Assembly (NCBI RefSeq): GCF_014649035.1
Contig: NZ_BMSG01000003.1
Coordinates: forward strand, 124,001-188,000
Origin: Streptomyces sindenensis
GTDB taxonomy: Bacteria > Actinomycetota > Actinomycetes > Streptomycetales > Streptomycetaceae
Direction of reading: 5' to 3'
DNA length: 64,000 nucleotides
This document shows, one piece after another, positions 36,555 through 45,853 of this stretch (within the stretch, counting starts at the first letter, position 1; each line of letters starts with the position of its first letter). Below the pieces are notes generated by a model, which was not told where the DNA came from, did not search any database, and was given only the letters and a program-made list of their open reading frames with translations. The position numbers were made by a program, and so were the translations under genes.

Positions 36555-37520
36555 TTGAGCCAGACCCGACACGTCCCGGTGATGCTCCAGAGGTGTCTGG
36601 ACCTGTTGGCCCCGGCTCTCCAGGACCCGGCCCACCCGCAGCCCGTGGTCGTCGACTGCACCCTCGGCCTCGGTGGCCACAGCGAGGCCCTGCTCGCCGC
36701 GTTCCCCACCGCCCGGCTGGTCGCCCTGGACCGCGACAAGGAGGCGCTCCGGCTCTCCGGCGAACGGCTCGCCCCCTACGGCGACCGGGCCACCCTCGTC
36801 CACGCGGTCTACGACGAACTCCCCGAGGTCCTCGCCCGGCTCGGGATCCCGAAGGTCCAGGGCGTCCTGTTCGACCTCGGTGTCTCCTCCATGCAGCTGG
36901 ACGAGGCCGACCGCGGGTTCGCCTACGCCCAGGACGCCCCCCTCGACATGCGCATGGACCAGTCCACCGGGATGGGCGCGGCCGAGGTGCTCAACACCTA
37001 CCCGCCCGGCGAGCTCGTGCGGATCCTGCGCGCGTACGGCGAGGAGAAGCAGGCCAAACGGATCGTCTCCGCGATCGTGCGCGAGCGCGAGAAGGAGCCG
37101 TTCAGCAACAGCGCCCGGCTCGTCGAGCTGATCCGCGACGCGCTGCCGCAGGCCGCCAAGCGGACCGGCGGCAACCCCGCCAAGCGGACCTTCCAGGCCC
37201 TGCGCATCGAGGTCAACGGCGAGCTCAGCGTCCTGGAGCGGGCCATTCCGGCCGCCGTCGACAGCCTCGCCGTCGGCGGCCGCATCGCGGTGCTCTCGTA
37301 CCACTCCCTGGAGGACCGGCTGGTCAAGCAGGTCTTCGCGGCCGGCGCCGCCAACACCGCGCCCCCCGGGCTGCCCGTCGTCCCCGAGCGCTACCAGCCC
37401 CGGCTGAAGCAGCTCACCCGGGGCGCCGAGCTGCCCACCGAGGAGGAGATCGCCGAGAACCGGCGGGCCGCCCCCGCCCGGCTGCGCGGCGCCCAGCGCA
37501 TCCGCGAGGAGGAGCGATGA
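36555..37520 (+). CDS. rsmH: 16S rRNA (cytosine(1402)-N4)-methyltransferase RsmH (MraW)
   Basis: This 321-residue SAM-dependent enzyme N4-methylates C1402 in the 16S rRNA P site. The characteristic N-terminus [13 protein letters not shown] is present, then the SAM motif [16 protein letters not shown] near 31 (DxTxGxGGHS), [22 protein letters not shown] near 103 and [18 protein letters not shown] near 205. The stop at 37520 overlaps a 14-codon ORF that leads into ftsL. Start TTG 36555 is supported by GAGAGGG upstream. It is the first gene of the dcw cluster; an mraZ gene is lacking. Confidence 0.93.
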   Translation: MSQTRHVPVMLQRCLDLLAPALQDPAHPQPVVVDCTLGLGGHSEALLAAFPTARLVALDRDKEALRLSGERLAPYGDRATLVHAVYDELPEVLARLGIPKVQGVLFDLGVSSMQLDEADRGFAYAQDAPLDMRMDQSTGMGAAEVLNTYPPGELVRILRAYGEEKQAKRIVSAIVREREKEPFSNSARLVELIRDALPQAAKRTGGNPAKRTFQALRIEVNGELSVLERAIPAAVDSLAVGGRIAVLSYHSLEDRLVKQVFAAGAANTAPPGLPVVPERYQPRLKQLTRGAELPTEEEIAENRRAAPARLRGAQRIREEER

Positions 37521-37561
37521 GCACCGGGGCCGGACGCCGCAGCGGGGGAGTCGTGGGGTGA
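37517..37561 (+). CDS. 14-residue bridging mini-ORF between rsmH and ftsL
   Basis: ATG 37517 overlaps the rsmH stop (ATGA) and has the strongest ribosome site of the region, GAGGAGGAG, 4 nt upstream. The frame encodes [14 protein letters not shown] and stops with TGA at 37559-37561, which in turn overlaps the ftsL start (GTGA). Both junctions are the same 4-nt overlap used throughout the cluster. I infer a translational relay or leader for ftsL. It could also be chance in a GC-rich spacer, and no evidence of a stable peptide exists. Confidence 0.5.
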   Translation: MSTGAGRRSGGVVG

Positions 37562-38103
37562 GCAAACCGGCCGCACCGCTGAAGGGGCGGGCCGCCCGGC
37601 TCGCCCGGCTGATGCCGTCCACCGGGCCCAGCACCGCGGCCCGCACCCCCTTCGTCCTGCTGGTCGTCCTGCTCCTGGGCGGCGGACTCATCACCCTGCT
37701 CCTGCTGAACTCCGCGCTCAACGAGGGTTCCTTCCGGCTCAGCGAGCTGAAGCGGGACACCACCGAACTCACCGACGAGCAGCAGGCCCTCCAGCGCGAC
37801 GTCGACAGCCGGTCCCAGCCCGACGCCCTGGAGAAGCGCGCCCGGGAGCTGGGCATGGTCCCCGGCGGCAGCCCCGCCTTCCTCAACCCCGACGGCACGG
37901 TCCGCGGCAATCCGGTGGAGGCGACCGCCCCGCCGTCGCCGAGCCCGAGCCCCACCCCGAGCCCCAGCGCCTCACCGGACCCCGACGCCCCGGCGGCCGG
38001 CCCCTCCGGCTCCCCCTCGCCCTCCGCGTCCGCCTCCCGGCCCGACCCCGCGGCCGGCCCCGCGGCGGAGAACAGCCCGCCCCCGACGAGCCCCGGCAGG
38101 TGA
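37558..38103 (+). CDS. ftsL: Cell division protein FtsL-like (septum formation initiator)
   Basis: This 181-residue bitopic protein has a basic cytoplasmic N-terminus (1-30), one TM helix (about 31-53, FVLLVVLLLGGGLITLLLL), a short coiled coil (about 60-100: LSELKRDTTELTDEQQALQRD) and then a Pro/Ser/Ala-rich extracytoplasmic tail (about 120-181). FtsL forms a trimer with DivIC and FtsQ and links FtsW-FtsI to the Z ring. GTG 37558 overlaps the mini-ORF stop. The Pro/Ser tail is longer than in E. coli FtsL. Confidence 0.85.
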   Translation: MSKPAAPLKGRAARLARLMPSTGPSTAARTPFVLLVVLLLGGGLITLLLLNSALNEGSFRLSELKRDTTELTDEQQALQRDVDSRSQPDALEKRARELGMVPGGSPAFLNPDGTVRGNPVEATAPPSPSPSPTPSPSASPDPDAPAAGPSGSPSPSASASRPDPAAGPAAENSPPPTSPGR

Positions 38104-38107
38104 CGCA

Positions 38108-40117
38108 GTGCCGCCCAAGGAACCGCCGCGCCGCCGCGTACCCGGACCGGCCCGCCCCCGTAACGGGGCCTCCCGGTCCGGCAACGGGGCCTCCCGGTCC
38201 GGCCGCCCCGGCGCGCGCCCACCGGCCCGCCGCCCCCGCCCCGCCCAGGGCGGCACCACCCGGCGCGGCACCGCACCCCGCTCCCTGCGCCTCGGCAGCC
38301 CGCGCCCCCGGCTGCGGCTCGTCAGCCTCGGGCTGACGCTGGTCATGCTGGCCTTCGTGGCCCGGCTGCTCCAGGTCCAGGCCGTCGACGCCAGCGCGTA
38401 CGCGGCCAAGGCCGAGAAGAACCGCTACCTGGAGTACACGGTCGCCGCCGAGCGCGGCGAGATCACCGACCGCAACGGCATCGCGCTCGCCACCAGCGTG
38501 GACGCGCACAACATCACGGCCGACCCCAAGCTCTTCACCCCCGAGGAGAGCAAGGCGCCCGACGCCCCGCAGCAGGCCGCCGCGCTGCTCGCCCCGATCC
38601 TCGACAAGGACGTCGACGAGCTCGTCAAGAAGCTCTCGGCGCCCAAGAGCCGCTACACCGTCCTCGCCCACCGGCAGACCCCGCAGGTCTGGAAGCAGAT
38701 CAAGGACCTCAAGGCCGTCTTCGCCGAGAAGGCGTCCGAGGACAAGCTCAAGGGCGGCCCGGGAGCCAATGTCCTGGCCGGTGTCCTCCAGGAGCCGACC
38801 ACCAAGCGCGTCTACCCCAACGGGGACCTCGCCGCCGGGATACTGGGCTTCGTCAGCGCCGACGGCAAGGGCGGCGGCGGCCTGGAGTCACAGCTGGACA
38901 AGGAGCTGGCGGGCGAGGACGGCAAGATCCGCTACGCCCAGGCGGGCGGCCGGCGGGTCCCCACCGCGGGCAGCAGCGAGATCCCGGCCGTGCCCGGCTC
39001 CGACATCGAGCTGACCATCGACCGCGATATCCAGTGGGCCGCGCAGAAGGCCATCAGCGACCAGGTCGCCAAGTCCAAGGCCGACCGCGGCTACGTCATC
39101 GTGCAGAACACGAGGACCGGCGAGCTGCTGGCCATGGCCAACGCCCCCGGCTACGACCCCAACGACCTCTCCCAGGCCACCTCGGCCTCGCTCGGCAACG
39201 CGGCCCTCCAGGACGTGTACGAGCCCGGCTCCACCAGCAAGGTCATGTCGATCGCGGCCGTGCTGGAGGAGGGGGCGGCCACGCCCGGCACCCATGTCAC
39301 CGTCCCCAACCGGCTGCACCGGGGCGACCGCCTCTTCAAGGACGACGTCGACCACCCCACCTGGTACCTCACGCTCAACGGGGTCCTCGCCAAGTCCAGC
39401 AACATCGGCACCATCCTGGCGACCGGTCAGCTCGGCAAGACCCAGGCCGAGTCGAACAAGGTCCTCTACGACTACCTGCGGAAGTTCGGCCTCGGCAAGA
39501 AGACCGGGCTCGGCTACCCCGGCGAGTCGCCCGGCCTGCTGGCCCACCCGAAGGACTGGTCGACCTCGCAGCAGTACACGATCCCCTTCGGCCAGGGCCT
39601 CTCCGTCAACGCCGTCCAGGCCGCCTCGGTCTACTCCACGGTCGCCAACGGAGGCGTCCGGATCGCCCCCACCCTCGTACGCGGAACGAAGGGCTCCGAC
39701 GGCCGCTTCACGCCGGCCGAAGCCCCCGAGGAGAACCGGGTGGTCAGCGAGAAGACCGCCAAGACCCTGGCGGCCATGCTGGAGTCCGTCGTCGACGACA
39801 GCGAGGGGACCGGCACCAAGGCCGCCATCCCCGGCTACCGGGTCGCGGGCAAGACCGGAACCGCCAACCGGGTCGACCCCGTCCGCGGCGTCTACAAGGG
39901 CTACACCGCCTCCTTCGCGGGCTTCGCCCCCGCCGACAACCCGCAGATCACCGTCTACTGCGCGATCCAGAACCCCACCAAGGGCAGCTACTTCGGTGGC
40001 CAGATCTGCGGCCCGATCTACAAGCAGGTCATGGAGTTCGCGCTCAAGACGCTCCAGACCCCACCGTCCGGCAGCGAGCCGCCCCGGCTGCCGGTGTCCT
40101 TCAAACCCGGCGAGTGA
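38108..40117 (+). CDS. ftsI: Peptidoglycan transpeptidase FtsI (PBP3-type)
   Basis: This protein of about 669 residues is a class B penicillin-binding protein that crosslinks septal peptidoglycan. The long basic N-terminus (1-70) contains a 21-bp tandem repeat at DNA level (near 38162-38203). One TM helix (about 72-92) and a PBP dimerisation domain follow. The transpeptidase has SxxK in EPGSTSKV near 375, SSN in AKSSNIG near 430 and KTG in AGKTGTANR near 582. GTG 38108 lies 4 nt after the ftsL stop. All catalytic residues are intact. Confidence 0.93.
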   Translation: MPPKEPPRRRVPGPARPRNGASRSGNGASRSGRPGARPPARRPRPAQGGTTRRGTAPRSLRLGSPRPRLRLVSLGLTLVMLAFVARLLQVQAVDASAYAAKAEKNRYLEYTVAAERGEITDRNGIALATSVDAHNITADPKLFTPEESKAPDAPQQAAALLAPILDKDVDELVKKLSAPKSRYTVLAHRQTPQVWKQIKDLKAVFAEKASEDKLKGGPGANVLAGVLQEPTTKRVYPNGDLAAGILGFVSADGKGGGGLESQLDKELAGEDGKIRYAQAGGRRVPTAGSSEIPAVPGSDIELTIDRDIQWAAQKAISDQVAKSKADRGYVIVQNTRTGELLAMANAPGYDPNDLSQATSASLGNAALQDVYEPGSTSKVMSIAAVLEEGAATPGTHVTVPNRLHRGDRLFKDDVDHPTWYLTLNGVLAKSSNIGTILATGQLGKTQAESNKVLYDYLRKFGLGKKTGLGYPGESPGLLAHPKDWSTSQQYTIPFGQGLSVNAVQAASVYSTVANGGVRIAPTLVRGTKGSDGRFTPAEAPEENRVVSEKTAKTLAAMLESVVDDSEGTGTKAAIPGYRVAGKTGTANRVDPVRGVYKGYTASFAGFAPADNPQITVYCAIQNPTKGSYFGGQICGPIYKQVMEFALKTLQTPPSGSEPPRLPVSFKPGE

Positions 40118-40157
40118 ACACGGGGATGCGCGAGCATCTCCTCCAAGGGAACCCTCA

Positions 40158-41873
40158 GTGACAACGATCACCCCCGACCCCGGGAACCGGAACGAGAACC
40201 GCCGGAACCAGGGTCCCTCGCTTCGCGAGAGCCCGCACCGGCCCGGTACGCTCACCGCCGTGCCCCACGCTGATCAGTCCCAAACCTCTCAGAAGGACGC
40301 GCCTGTGACCTACCCGGGAGCGCCCCGACCGGACCGGCTCCGGCCCACCCCCCTCGGCGAGCTGGCCGACCGGCTCGGCGTCGAGACCGCCGGGAGCGGT
40401 GACGTCACCGGCATCACGCACGACTCGCGGGCCGTGCGACCCGGAGACGTGTACGCGGCCCTGCCCGGCGCCCGTATGCACGGCGCCGACTTCGCGGCCC
40501 AGGCCGCGGGGCTGGGCGCCGTCGCCGTCCTCACCGACCCCACCGGCGCCGAACGCGCCGCCGCCACCGGACTCCCGGTCCTGGTCGCCGAGAACCCGCG
40601 GGCCGTGATGGGCGAACTGGCCGCCGACATCTACGGGCGGCCCGGTATCGGCCTGCTCCAGATCGGCATCACCGGAACCTCCGGCAAGACCACCACCGCG
40701 TACCTCGTCGAGGGCGGGCTGCGCGCCGCCGGACGCCCCACCGGGCTGATCGGCACCGTCGAGATGCGGATCGGCGACGAGCGCATCAAGTCCGAGCGCA
40801 CCACCCCCGAGGCCACCGACCTCCAGGCGTTGTTCGCCGTCATGCGCGAACGCGGCGTCGAGGCCGTGGCGATGGAGGTCTCCAGCCACGCGCTGGTGCT
40901 CGGCCGGGTCGACGGCTGCGTCTTCGACGTGGCCGTCTTCAACAACCTCAGCCCGGAGCACATGGAGTTCCACTCCGGCATGGAGGACTACTTCCAGGCC
41001 AAGGCGCAGCTCTTCACCCCCGAGCGCAGCCACCGCGGCGTGGTCAACTTCGACGACGAGTACGGCCGCAGGCTCATCACCGAGTCCGGCGTGCCCGTCA
41101 CCACCTTCTCCGCCGAGGGCCACCCGGACGCCGACTGGCACGCCGAGGACGTCGAGGTCGGACCGCAGGACAGCACCTTCACCGCCGTCGGCCCCAAGGG
41201 CGAGCGGATCACCGCCCGGGCCCCGCTGCCCGGCCCGTTCAACGTCGCCAACACCCTCGCCGCGATCGTCACGCTGGCCGTCGCGGGCGTCGACCCGCAG
41301 ATCGCCGCCGACGGGGTCGCCGCCGTGCCCGGGGTCCCGGGCCGGCTGGAGCGGGTGGACGCCGGACAGCCCTACCTCGCCGTCGTCGACTACGCGCACA
41401 AGACGGACGCCGTCGAGTCCGTCCTGCGCTCCCTGCGCAAGGTCACCGAGGGCAAGGTGCACATCGTCCTCGGCTGCGGCGGCGACCGCGACACCACCAA
41501 ACGCGGCCCGATGGGCGCCGCCGCGGCCCGGCTCGCCGACACCGCCGTACTGACCTCCGACAACCCCCGCTCCGAGGACCCCCTCGCGATCCTCGCCGCG
41601 ATGCTCTCCGGCGCCGCCGAGGTCCCCGTCCACGAACGCGGCGACGTGCTCGTCGACGCCGACCGGGCCGCCGCCATCGCCGCCGCCGTCGCCCGCGCCG
41701 AACCGGGCGACACCGTCCTGGTGGCGGGCAAGGGCCACGAGCAGGGCCAGGACGTCCACGGAGTGGTCCGCGCCTTCGACGACCGCAAGGTCCTGCACGC
41801 AGCCATCGAACGGTCCCTGGCGCACCCCGGCGCCGACCGTGCCCCTCACCACGAGAACAACAGTCAGGGATGA
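40158..41873 (+). CDS. murE: UDP-MurNAc-L-Ala-D-Glu--diaminopimelate ligase MurE
   Basis: This protein of about 571 residues adds diaminopimelate to UDP-MurNAc-dipeptide. Mur ligase motifs are ATP-loop GITGTSGKTTTAYL near 172, Mg-binding segments ATDLQAL and VAMEVSSHAL near 237, and DYAHKTDAVESVL near 415. DNPRSEDP near 467 carries the DAP-specificity signature DNPR. The first 50 residues before TPLGELADRLG are non-conserved. GTG 40158 has AAGGGA upstream; GTG 40260 also works, and a TACGCT box ends 7 nt before it, so a second, shorter leaderless form is possible. Confidence 0.92.
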   Translation: MTTITPDPGNRNENRRNQGPSLRESPHRPGTLTAVPHADQSQTSQKDAPVTYPGAPRPDRLRPTPLGELADRLGVETAGSGDVTGITHDSRAVRPGDVYAALPGARMHGADFAAQAAGLGAVAVLTDPTGAERAAATGLPVLVAENPRAVMGELAADIYGRPGIGLLQIGITGTSGKTTTAYLVEGGLRAAGRPTGLIGTVEMRIGDERIKSERTTPEATDLQALFAVMRERGVEAVAMEVSSHALVLGRVDGCVFDVAVFNNLSPEHMEFHSGMEDYFQAKAQLFTPERSHRGVVNFDDEYGRRLITESGVPVTTFSAEGHPDADWHAEDVEVGPQDSTFTAVGPKGERITARAPLPGPFNVANTLAAIVTLAVAGVDPQIAADGVAAVPGVPGRLERVDAGQPYLAVVDYAHKTDAVESVLRSLRKVTEGKVHIVLGCGGDRDTTKRGPMGAAAARLADTAVLTSDNPRSEDPLAILAAMLSGAAEVPVHERGDVLVDADRAAAIAAAVARAEPGDTVLVAGKGHEQGQDVHGVVRAFDDRKVLHAAIERSLAHPGADRAPHHENNSQG

Positions 41874-41877
41874 CCAA

Positions 41878-43299
41878 GTGATCACCCTTTCCCTCGCCGA
41901 GATCGCCGGAATCGTCGGCGGGCAGCCGCACGACATACCGGACCCGGCAATCACCGTGACCGGACCCGTCGTCATCGACTCCCGCGAGGTCGCGCCCGGC
42001 AGCCTGTTCGCCGCGTTCGCCGGCGAACGGGTCGACGGCCACGACTACGCCCAGCGCGCTGTCGAGGCGGGCGCGGCAGCCGTGCTGGCGGCCCGCCCCG
42101 TCGGCGTTCCGGCGATCGTCGTGGACGATGTCGTCGGCGCGCTCGGAGCCCTCGCCCGGGCCGCCGTGGAACGCCTCGGCACGACCGTCGTCGCCCTCAC
42201 CGGCTCGGCGGGCAAGACGTCCACCAAGGACCTGATCGCGCAGCTCCTCCAGCGCCACGGCCCGACCGTCTGGACGCCCGGCTCCCTCAACAACGAGATC
42301 GGGCTGCCCCTCACCGCGCTGAGCGCCACCGCCGAGACCGAGCACCTGGTCTTGGAGATGGGCGCCCGCGGCATCGGCCACATCCGCTACCTCACCGAGC
42401 TGACCCCGCCCCGGGTCGGCCTGGTCCTCAACGTCGGCTCCGCGCACCTCGGCGAGTTCGGCAGCCGGGAGGCCATCGCCCAGGCCAAGGGCGAGATGGT
42501 CGAGGGCCTTCCCGAGGACGGCTGCGCCGTGCTCAACGCGGACGACCCGCTCGTCCGCGCCATGGCCTCGCGCACCAAGGCCCGCGTCCTGCTCTTCGGA
42601 GAAGCCCCCGAAGCGGACGTACGGGGCGAGAAGGTCAGGATGACCCCCGACGGGCGGCCCGCGTTCGAGCTCCACACACCCACCGGGTGCAGCGACGTGA
42701 CCATGCGCCTGTACGGTGAGCACCACGTGTCGAACGCGCTCGCCGCGGCCGCCGTCGCCCATGAGTTGGGCATGTCCGTGACCGAGATCGCCGAGGCGCT
42801 CTCGGAGGCGGGCACCCTCTCCCGCTGGCGCATGGAGGTCACCGAGCGCGGGGACGGTGTGACGGTGGTCAACGACGCCTACAACGCGAACCCCGAATCC
42901 ATGCGAGCCGCACTGCGTGCGCTGGCCGCCATGGGCCAGGCCCGAGGGGCCGACGGGGGGCGCACCTGGGCGGTGCTCGGTCAGATGGCCGAGCTCGGTG
43001 ACGCGTCGCTCGCCGAGCACGACGCGGTCGGACGGCTCGCCGTCCGGCTCAACGTCAGCAAGCTCGTCGCTGTCGGGGGAAGAGAAGCCTCCTGGCTGCA
43101 ACTGGGCGCATATAACGAGGGTTCGTGGGGTGAGGAGTCGGTGCACGTGTCCGACGCGCAGGCGGCCGTCGACCTGTTGCGCAGTGAACTGCGCCCGGGA
43201 GACGTCGTGCTGGTGAAGGCGTCCCGGTCGGTCGGCCTGGAGAAGGTCGCCCAGGCACTGCTGGAGAACTCGACCGAGGGCGAGGTCGCCGGCCGATGA
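41878..43299 (+). CDS. murF: UDP-MurNAc-tripeptide--D-alanyl-D-alanine ligase MurF
   Basis: This 473-residue enzyme adds D-Ala-D-Ala to complete UDP-MurNAc-pentapeptide. The ATP-binding loop is [14 protein letters not shown] near 105. Other Mur ligase features are [14 protein letters not shown] near 137, [12 protein letters not shown] near 158, and [20 protein letters not shown] near 282; the [17 protein letters not shown] segment near 333 is the MurF hallmark. GTG 41878 lies 4 nt after the murE stop, with AGGGA upstream. The MraY start overlaps its stop. Confidence 0.94.
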   Translation: MITLSLAEIAGIVGGQPHDIPDPAITVTGPVVIDSREVAPGSLFAAFAGERVDGHDYAQRAVEAGAAAVLAARPVGVPAIVVDDVVGALGALARAAVERLGTTVVALTGSAGKTSTKDLIAQLLQRHGPTVWTPGSLNNEIGLPLTALSATAETEHLVLEMGARGIGHIRYLTELTPPRVGLVLNVGSAHLGEFGSREAIAQAKGEMVEGLPEDGCAVLNADDPLVRAMASRTKARVLLFGEAPEADVRGEKVRMTPDGRPAFELHTPTGCSDVTMRLYGEHHVSNALAAAAVAHELGMSVTEIAEALSEAGTLSRWRMEVTERGDGVTVVNDAYNANPESMRAALRALAAMGQARGADGGRTWAVLGQMAELGDASLAEHDAVGRLAVRLNVSKLVAVGGREASWLQLGAYNEGSWGEESVHVSDAQAAVDLLRSELRPGDVVLVKASRSVGLEKVAQALLENSTEGEVAGR

Positions 43300-44366
43300 G
43301 GCAGATCCTCTTCGCGGGGGCCATCGGGCTCTTCCTGACCCTGGTCGGTACCCCGCTGCTGATCAAGCTGCTGGCCCGCAAGGGCTACGGGCAGTTCATC
43401 CGGGACGACGGCCCGCGCACCCACGGCAGCAAGAAGGGCACGCCCACGATGGGCGGCATCGCCTTCATCCTGGCGACGATCATCGCGTACCTCCTCGCGA
43501 AGATCATCACGGGTGAGGACATCCGCTACTCCGGCGTCCTCGTGCTCTTCCTCATGGCGGGCATGGGCCTGGTCGGCTTCCTCGACGACTACATCAAGAT
43601 CGTCAAGCAGCGTTCGCTCGGCCTGCGGGCCAAGGCGAAGATGGCCGGACAGCTGATCGTCGGCATCGCCTTCGCGGTGCTCTCGCTCCAGTTCCCCAAC
43701 TCCGCGGGGAACACCCCGGCCTCCGACCGGCTCTCCTTCGTGGAGGACTTCGGCTGGTCGATCGGCCCGGTGCTCTTCTGCGTCTGGGCGCTGTTCATGA
43801 TCCTCGCCATGTCCAACGGCGTGAACCTCACCGACGGCCTCGACGGTCTGGCCACCGGCGCCTCCGTGATGGTCTTCGGCGCCTACACCTTCATCGGCCT
43901 CTGGCAGTTCCAGGAGTCCTGCGCCAACGCGGACAAGCTGACCAACCCCAGCGCCTGTTTCGAGGTCCGCGACCCGCTCGACCTCGCCGTCGTCGCAGCG
44001 GCCCTGATGGGCGCCTGCTTCGGCTTCCTGTGGTGGAACACCTCGCCCGCCAAGATCTTCATGGGCGACACCGGCTCGCTCGCCCTCGGTGGCGCGCTCG
44101 CGGGTCTCGCGATCCTGTCGCGCACCGAGTTCCTGCTCGCCATCCTGGGCGGCCTCTTCGTGATGATCACCATGTCCGTGGTCATCCAGGTCGGTTCGTT
44201 CAAGATGACCGGCAAGCGCGTGTTCCGCATGGCGCCGCTCCAGCACCACTTCGAACTCAAGGGCTGGTCCGAAGTCCTGGTCGTGGTCCGCTTCTGGATC
44301 ATCCAGGGCATGTGCGTGATCGTCGGACTCGGCCTCTTCTACGCGGGATGGGCAGCCAAGAAGTGA
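43296..44366 (+). CDS. mraY: Phospho-MurNAc-pentapeptide transferase MraY
   Basis: This 356-residue polytopic membrane enzyme makes lipid I from UDP-MurNAc-pentapeptide and undecaprenyl phosphate. About ten TM helices are visible. The catalytic Asp signatures are present: FLDDYIKI near 92 (DD), [15 protein letters not shown] near 171, and the cytoplasmic [16 protein letters not shown] near 253 followed by QHHFELKGW near 324 (HHHFE variant). The ATG overlaps the murF stop (ATGA). Confidence 0.95.
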   Translation: MRQILFAGAIGLFLTLVGTPLLIKLLARKGYGQFIRDDGPRTHGSKKGTPTMGGIAFILATIIAYLLAKIITGEDIRYSGVLVLFLMAGMGLVGFLDDYIKIVKQRSLGLRAKAKMAGQLIVGIAFAVLSLQFPNSAGNTPASDRLSFVEDFGWSIGPVLFCVWALFMILAMSNGVNLTDGLDGLATGASVMVFGAYTFIGLWQFQESCANADKLTNPSACFEVRDPLDLAVVAAALMGACFGFLWWNTSPAKIFMGDTGSLALGGALAGLAILSRTEFLLAILGGLFVMITMSVVIQVGSFKMTGKRVFRMAPLQHHFELKGWSEVLVVVRFWIIQGMCVIVGLGLFYAGWAAKK

Positions 44367-45790
44367 GCACCGTGGACTGGCAGGGCAAGCACGTCACCGT
44401 CGCCGGGCTCGGCGTCAGCGGAATCCCCGCCGCCCGCGCCCTGCACGAGCGCGGCGCGCTCGTCACCGTCGTCAACGACGGCGACGACGAACGCGCCCGC
44501 GCGCAGGCGGCCGAACTGGAGGCGCTCGGCATCACCGTGCGCCTCGGCGACGGCGCGACCCTGCCGCCGTCCACGGAACTCGTCGTCACCGCCCCCGGCT
44601 GGCAGCCGGACAAGCCGCTCTTCCTGGCTGCCGCCGAGGCGGGCGTCCCGGTCTGGGGCGACGTCGAACTGGCCTGGCGCCTGCGCGGCGACAACGGCAG
44701 GAAGGCCGCGCCCTGGCTCGCGGTCACCGGCACCAACGGCAAGACCACGACCGTACGGATGCTGGCCTCCATCCTGGAGGCGGCGGGCCTGCGCACCGCG
44801 GCCGTCGGCAACATCGGCGTATCGCTGCTGGACGCCGTGCTCGGCGAGAGGGAGTACGACGTCCTCGCCGTCGAACTCTCCAGCTACCAGCTGCACTGGG
44901 CGCCCTCCCTGCGCGCCCACTCCGCCGCCGTCCTCAACCTGGCCCCCGACCACCTCGACTGGCACGGTTCGATGGAGGCGTACGCCGCCGACAAGGGCCG
45001 CGTCTACGAGGGCAACACCGTGGCCTGCGTCTACAACGCCGCCGACCCGGCCACCGAGGACCTGGTCCGCGAGGCCGACGTCGAAGAGGGCTGCCGCGCC
45101 ATCGGCTTCACCCTCGGCGCCCCCGGCCCCTCCCAGCTCGGCGTGGTCGACGGCATCCTCGTCGACCGGGCATTTGTCGCCAACCGGCAGACGCAGGCCC
45201 AGGAGCTGGCCGAGGTCGGCGACGTCAACCCGCCGGCCCCGCACAACATCGCCAACGCCCTCGCGGCCGCCGCCCTCGCCCGCGCCTTCGGCGTGGAGCC
45301 GGCCGCCGTCCGCGACGGCCTGCGCGCCTTCCGCCCCGACGCCCACCGCATCGAACACGTCGCGGACATCGGCGAAGTCGCCTACGTGGACGACTCCAAG
45401 GCCACCAACACCCACGCCACCGAGGCCTCGCTGGCCGCCTACGACTCGATCGTCTGGATCGCGGGCGGCCTCGCCAAGGGCGCCACCTTCGACGAGCTGG
45501 TCACCGGCGCGGCGAAGCGGCTGCGCGGCGTCGTGCTGATGGGCGCCGACCGCGCCCTGATCCGCGAAGCCCTGACGCGACACGCCCCGGAGGTCCCGGT
45601 GGTCGACCTCGACCGGACCGACACTGGGGCGATGTCCGAAGCGGTCGCGCGGGCCGCCGAGCTCGCCCGGCCGGGCGATACGGTACTGCTGGCCCCGGCC
45701 TGTGCCTCGATGGACATGTTCACCAACTACAACAAGCGGGGCGAGGCGTTCGCGGACGCGGTCCGCGCACGCGCCGACGAGAGCGCCTGA
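44363..45790 (+). CDS. murD: UDP-MurNAc-L-alanine--D-glutamate ligase MurD
   Basis: This 475-residue enzyme adds D-Glu to UDP-MurNAc-L-Ala. The N-terminal Rossmann domain contains [17 protein letters not shown]. The ATP loop is [15 protein letters not shown] near 121, with [10 protein letters not shown] and [15 protein letters not shown] near 175, and the substrate-domain [21 protein letters not shown] near 340. GTG 44363 overlaps the mraY stop (GTGA); ATG 44348 upstream is possible but lacks a better ribosome site. Confidence 0.93.
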   Translation: MSTVDWQGKHVTVAGLGVSGIPAARALHERGALVTVVNDGDDERARAQAAELEALGITVRLGDGATLPPSTELVVTAPGWQPDKPLFLAAAEAGVPVWGDVELAWRLRGDNGRKAAPWLAVTGTNGKTTTVRMLASILEAAGLRTAAVGNIGVSLLDAVLGEREYDVLAVELSSYQLHWAPSLRAHSAAVLNLAPDHLDWHGSMEAYAADKGRVYEGNTVACVYNAADPATEDLVREADVEEGCRAIGFTLGAPGPSQLGVVDGILVDRAFVANRQTQAQELAEVGDVNPPAPHNIANALAAAALARAFGVEPAAVRDGLRAFRPDAHRIEHVADIGEVAYVDDSKATNTHATEASLAAYDSIVWIAGGLAKGATFDELVTGAAKRLRGVVLMGADRALIREALTRHAPEVPVVDLDRTDTGAMSEAVARAAELARPGDTVLLAPACASMDMFTNYNKRGEAFADAVRARADESA

Positions 45791-45853
45791 CCGACCGGGC
45801 TCCGCGCCCGGGGTCACGGGCCCCGGGCACGAGCAGTGGAGGGGACAGCGACA

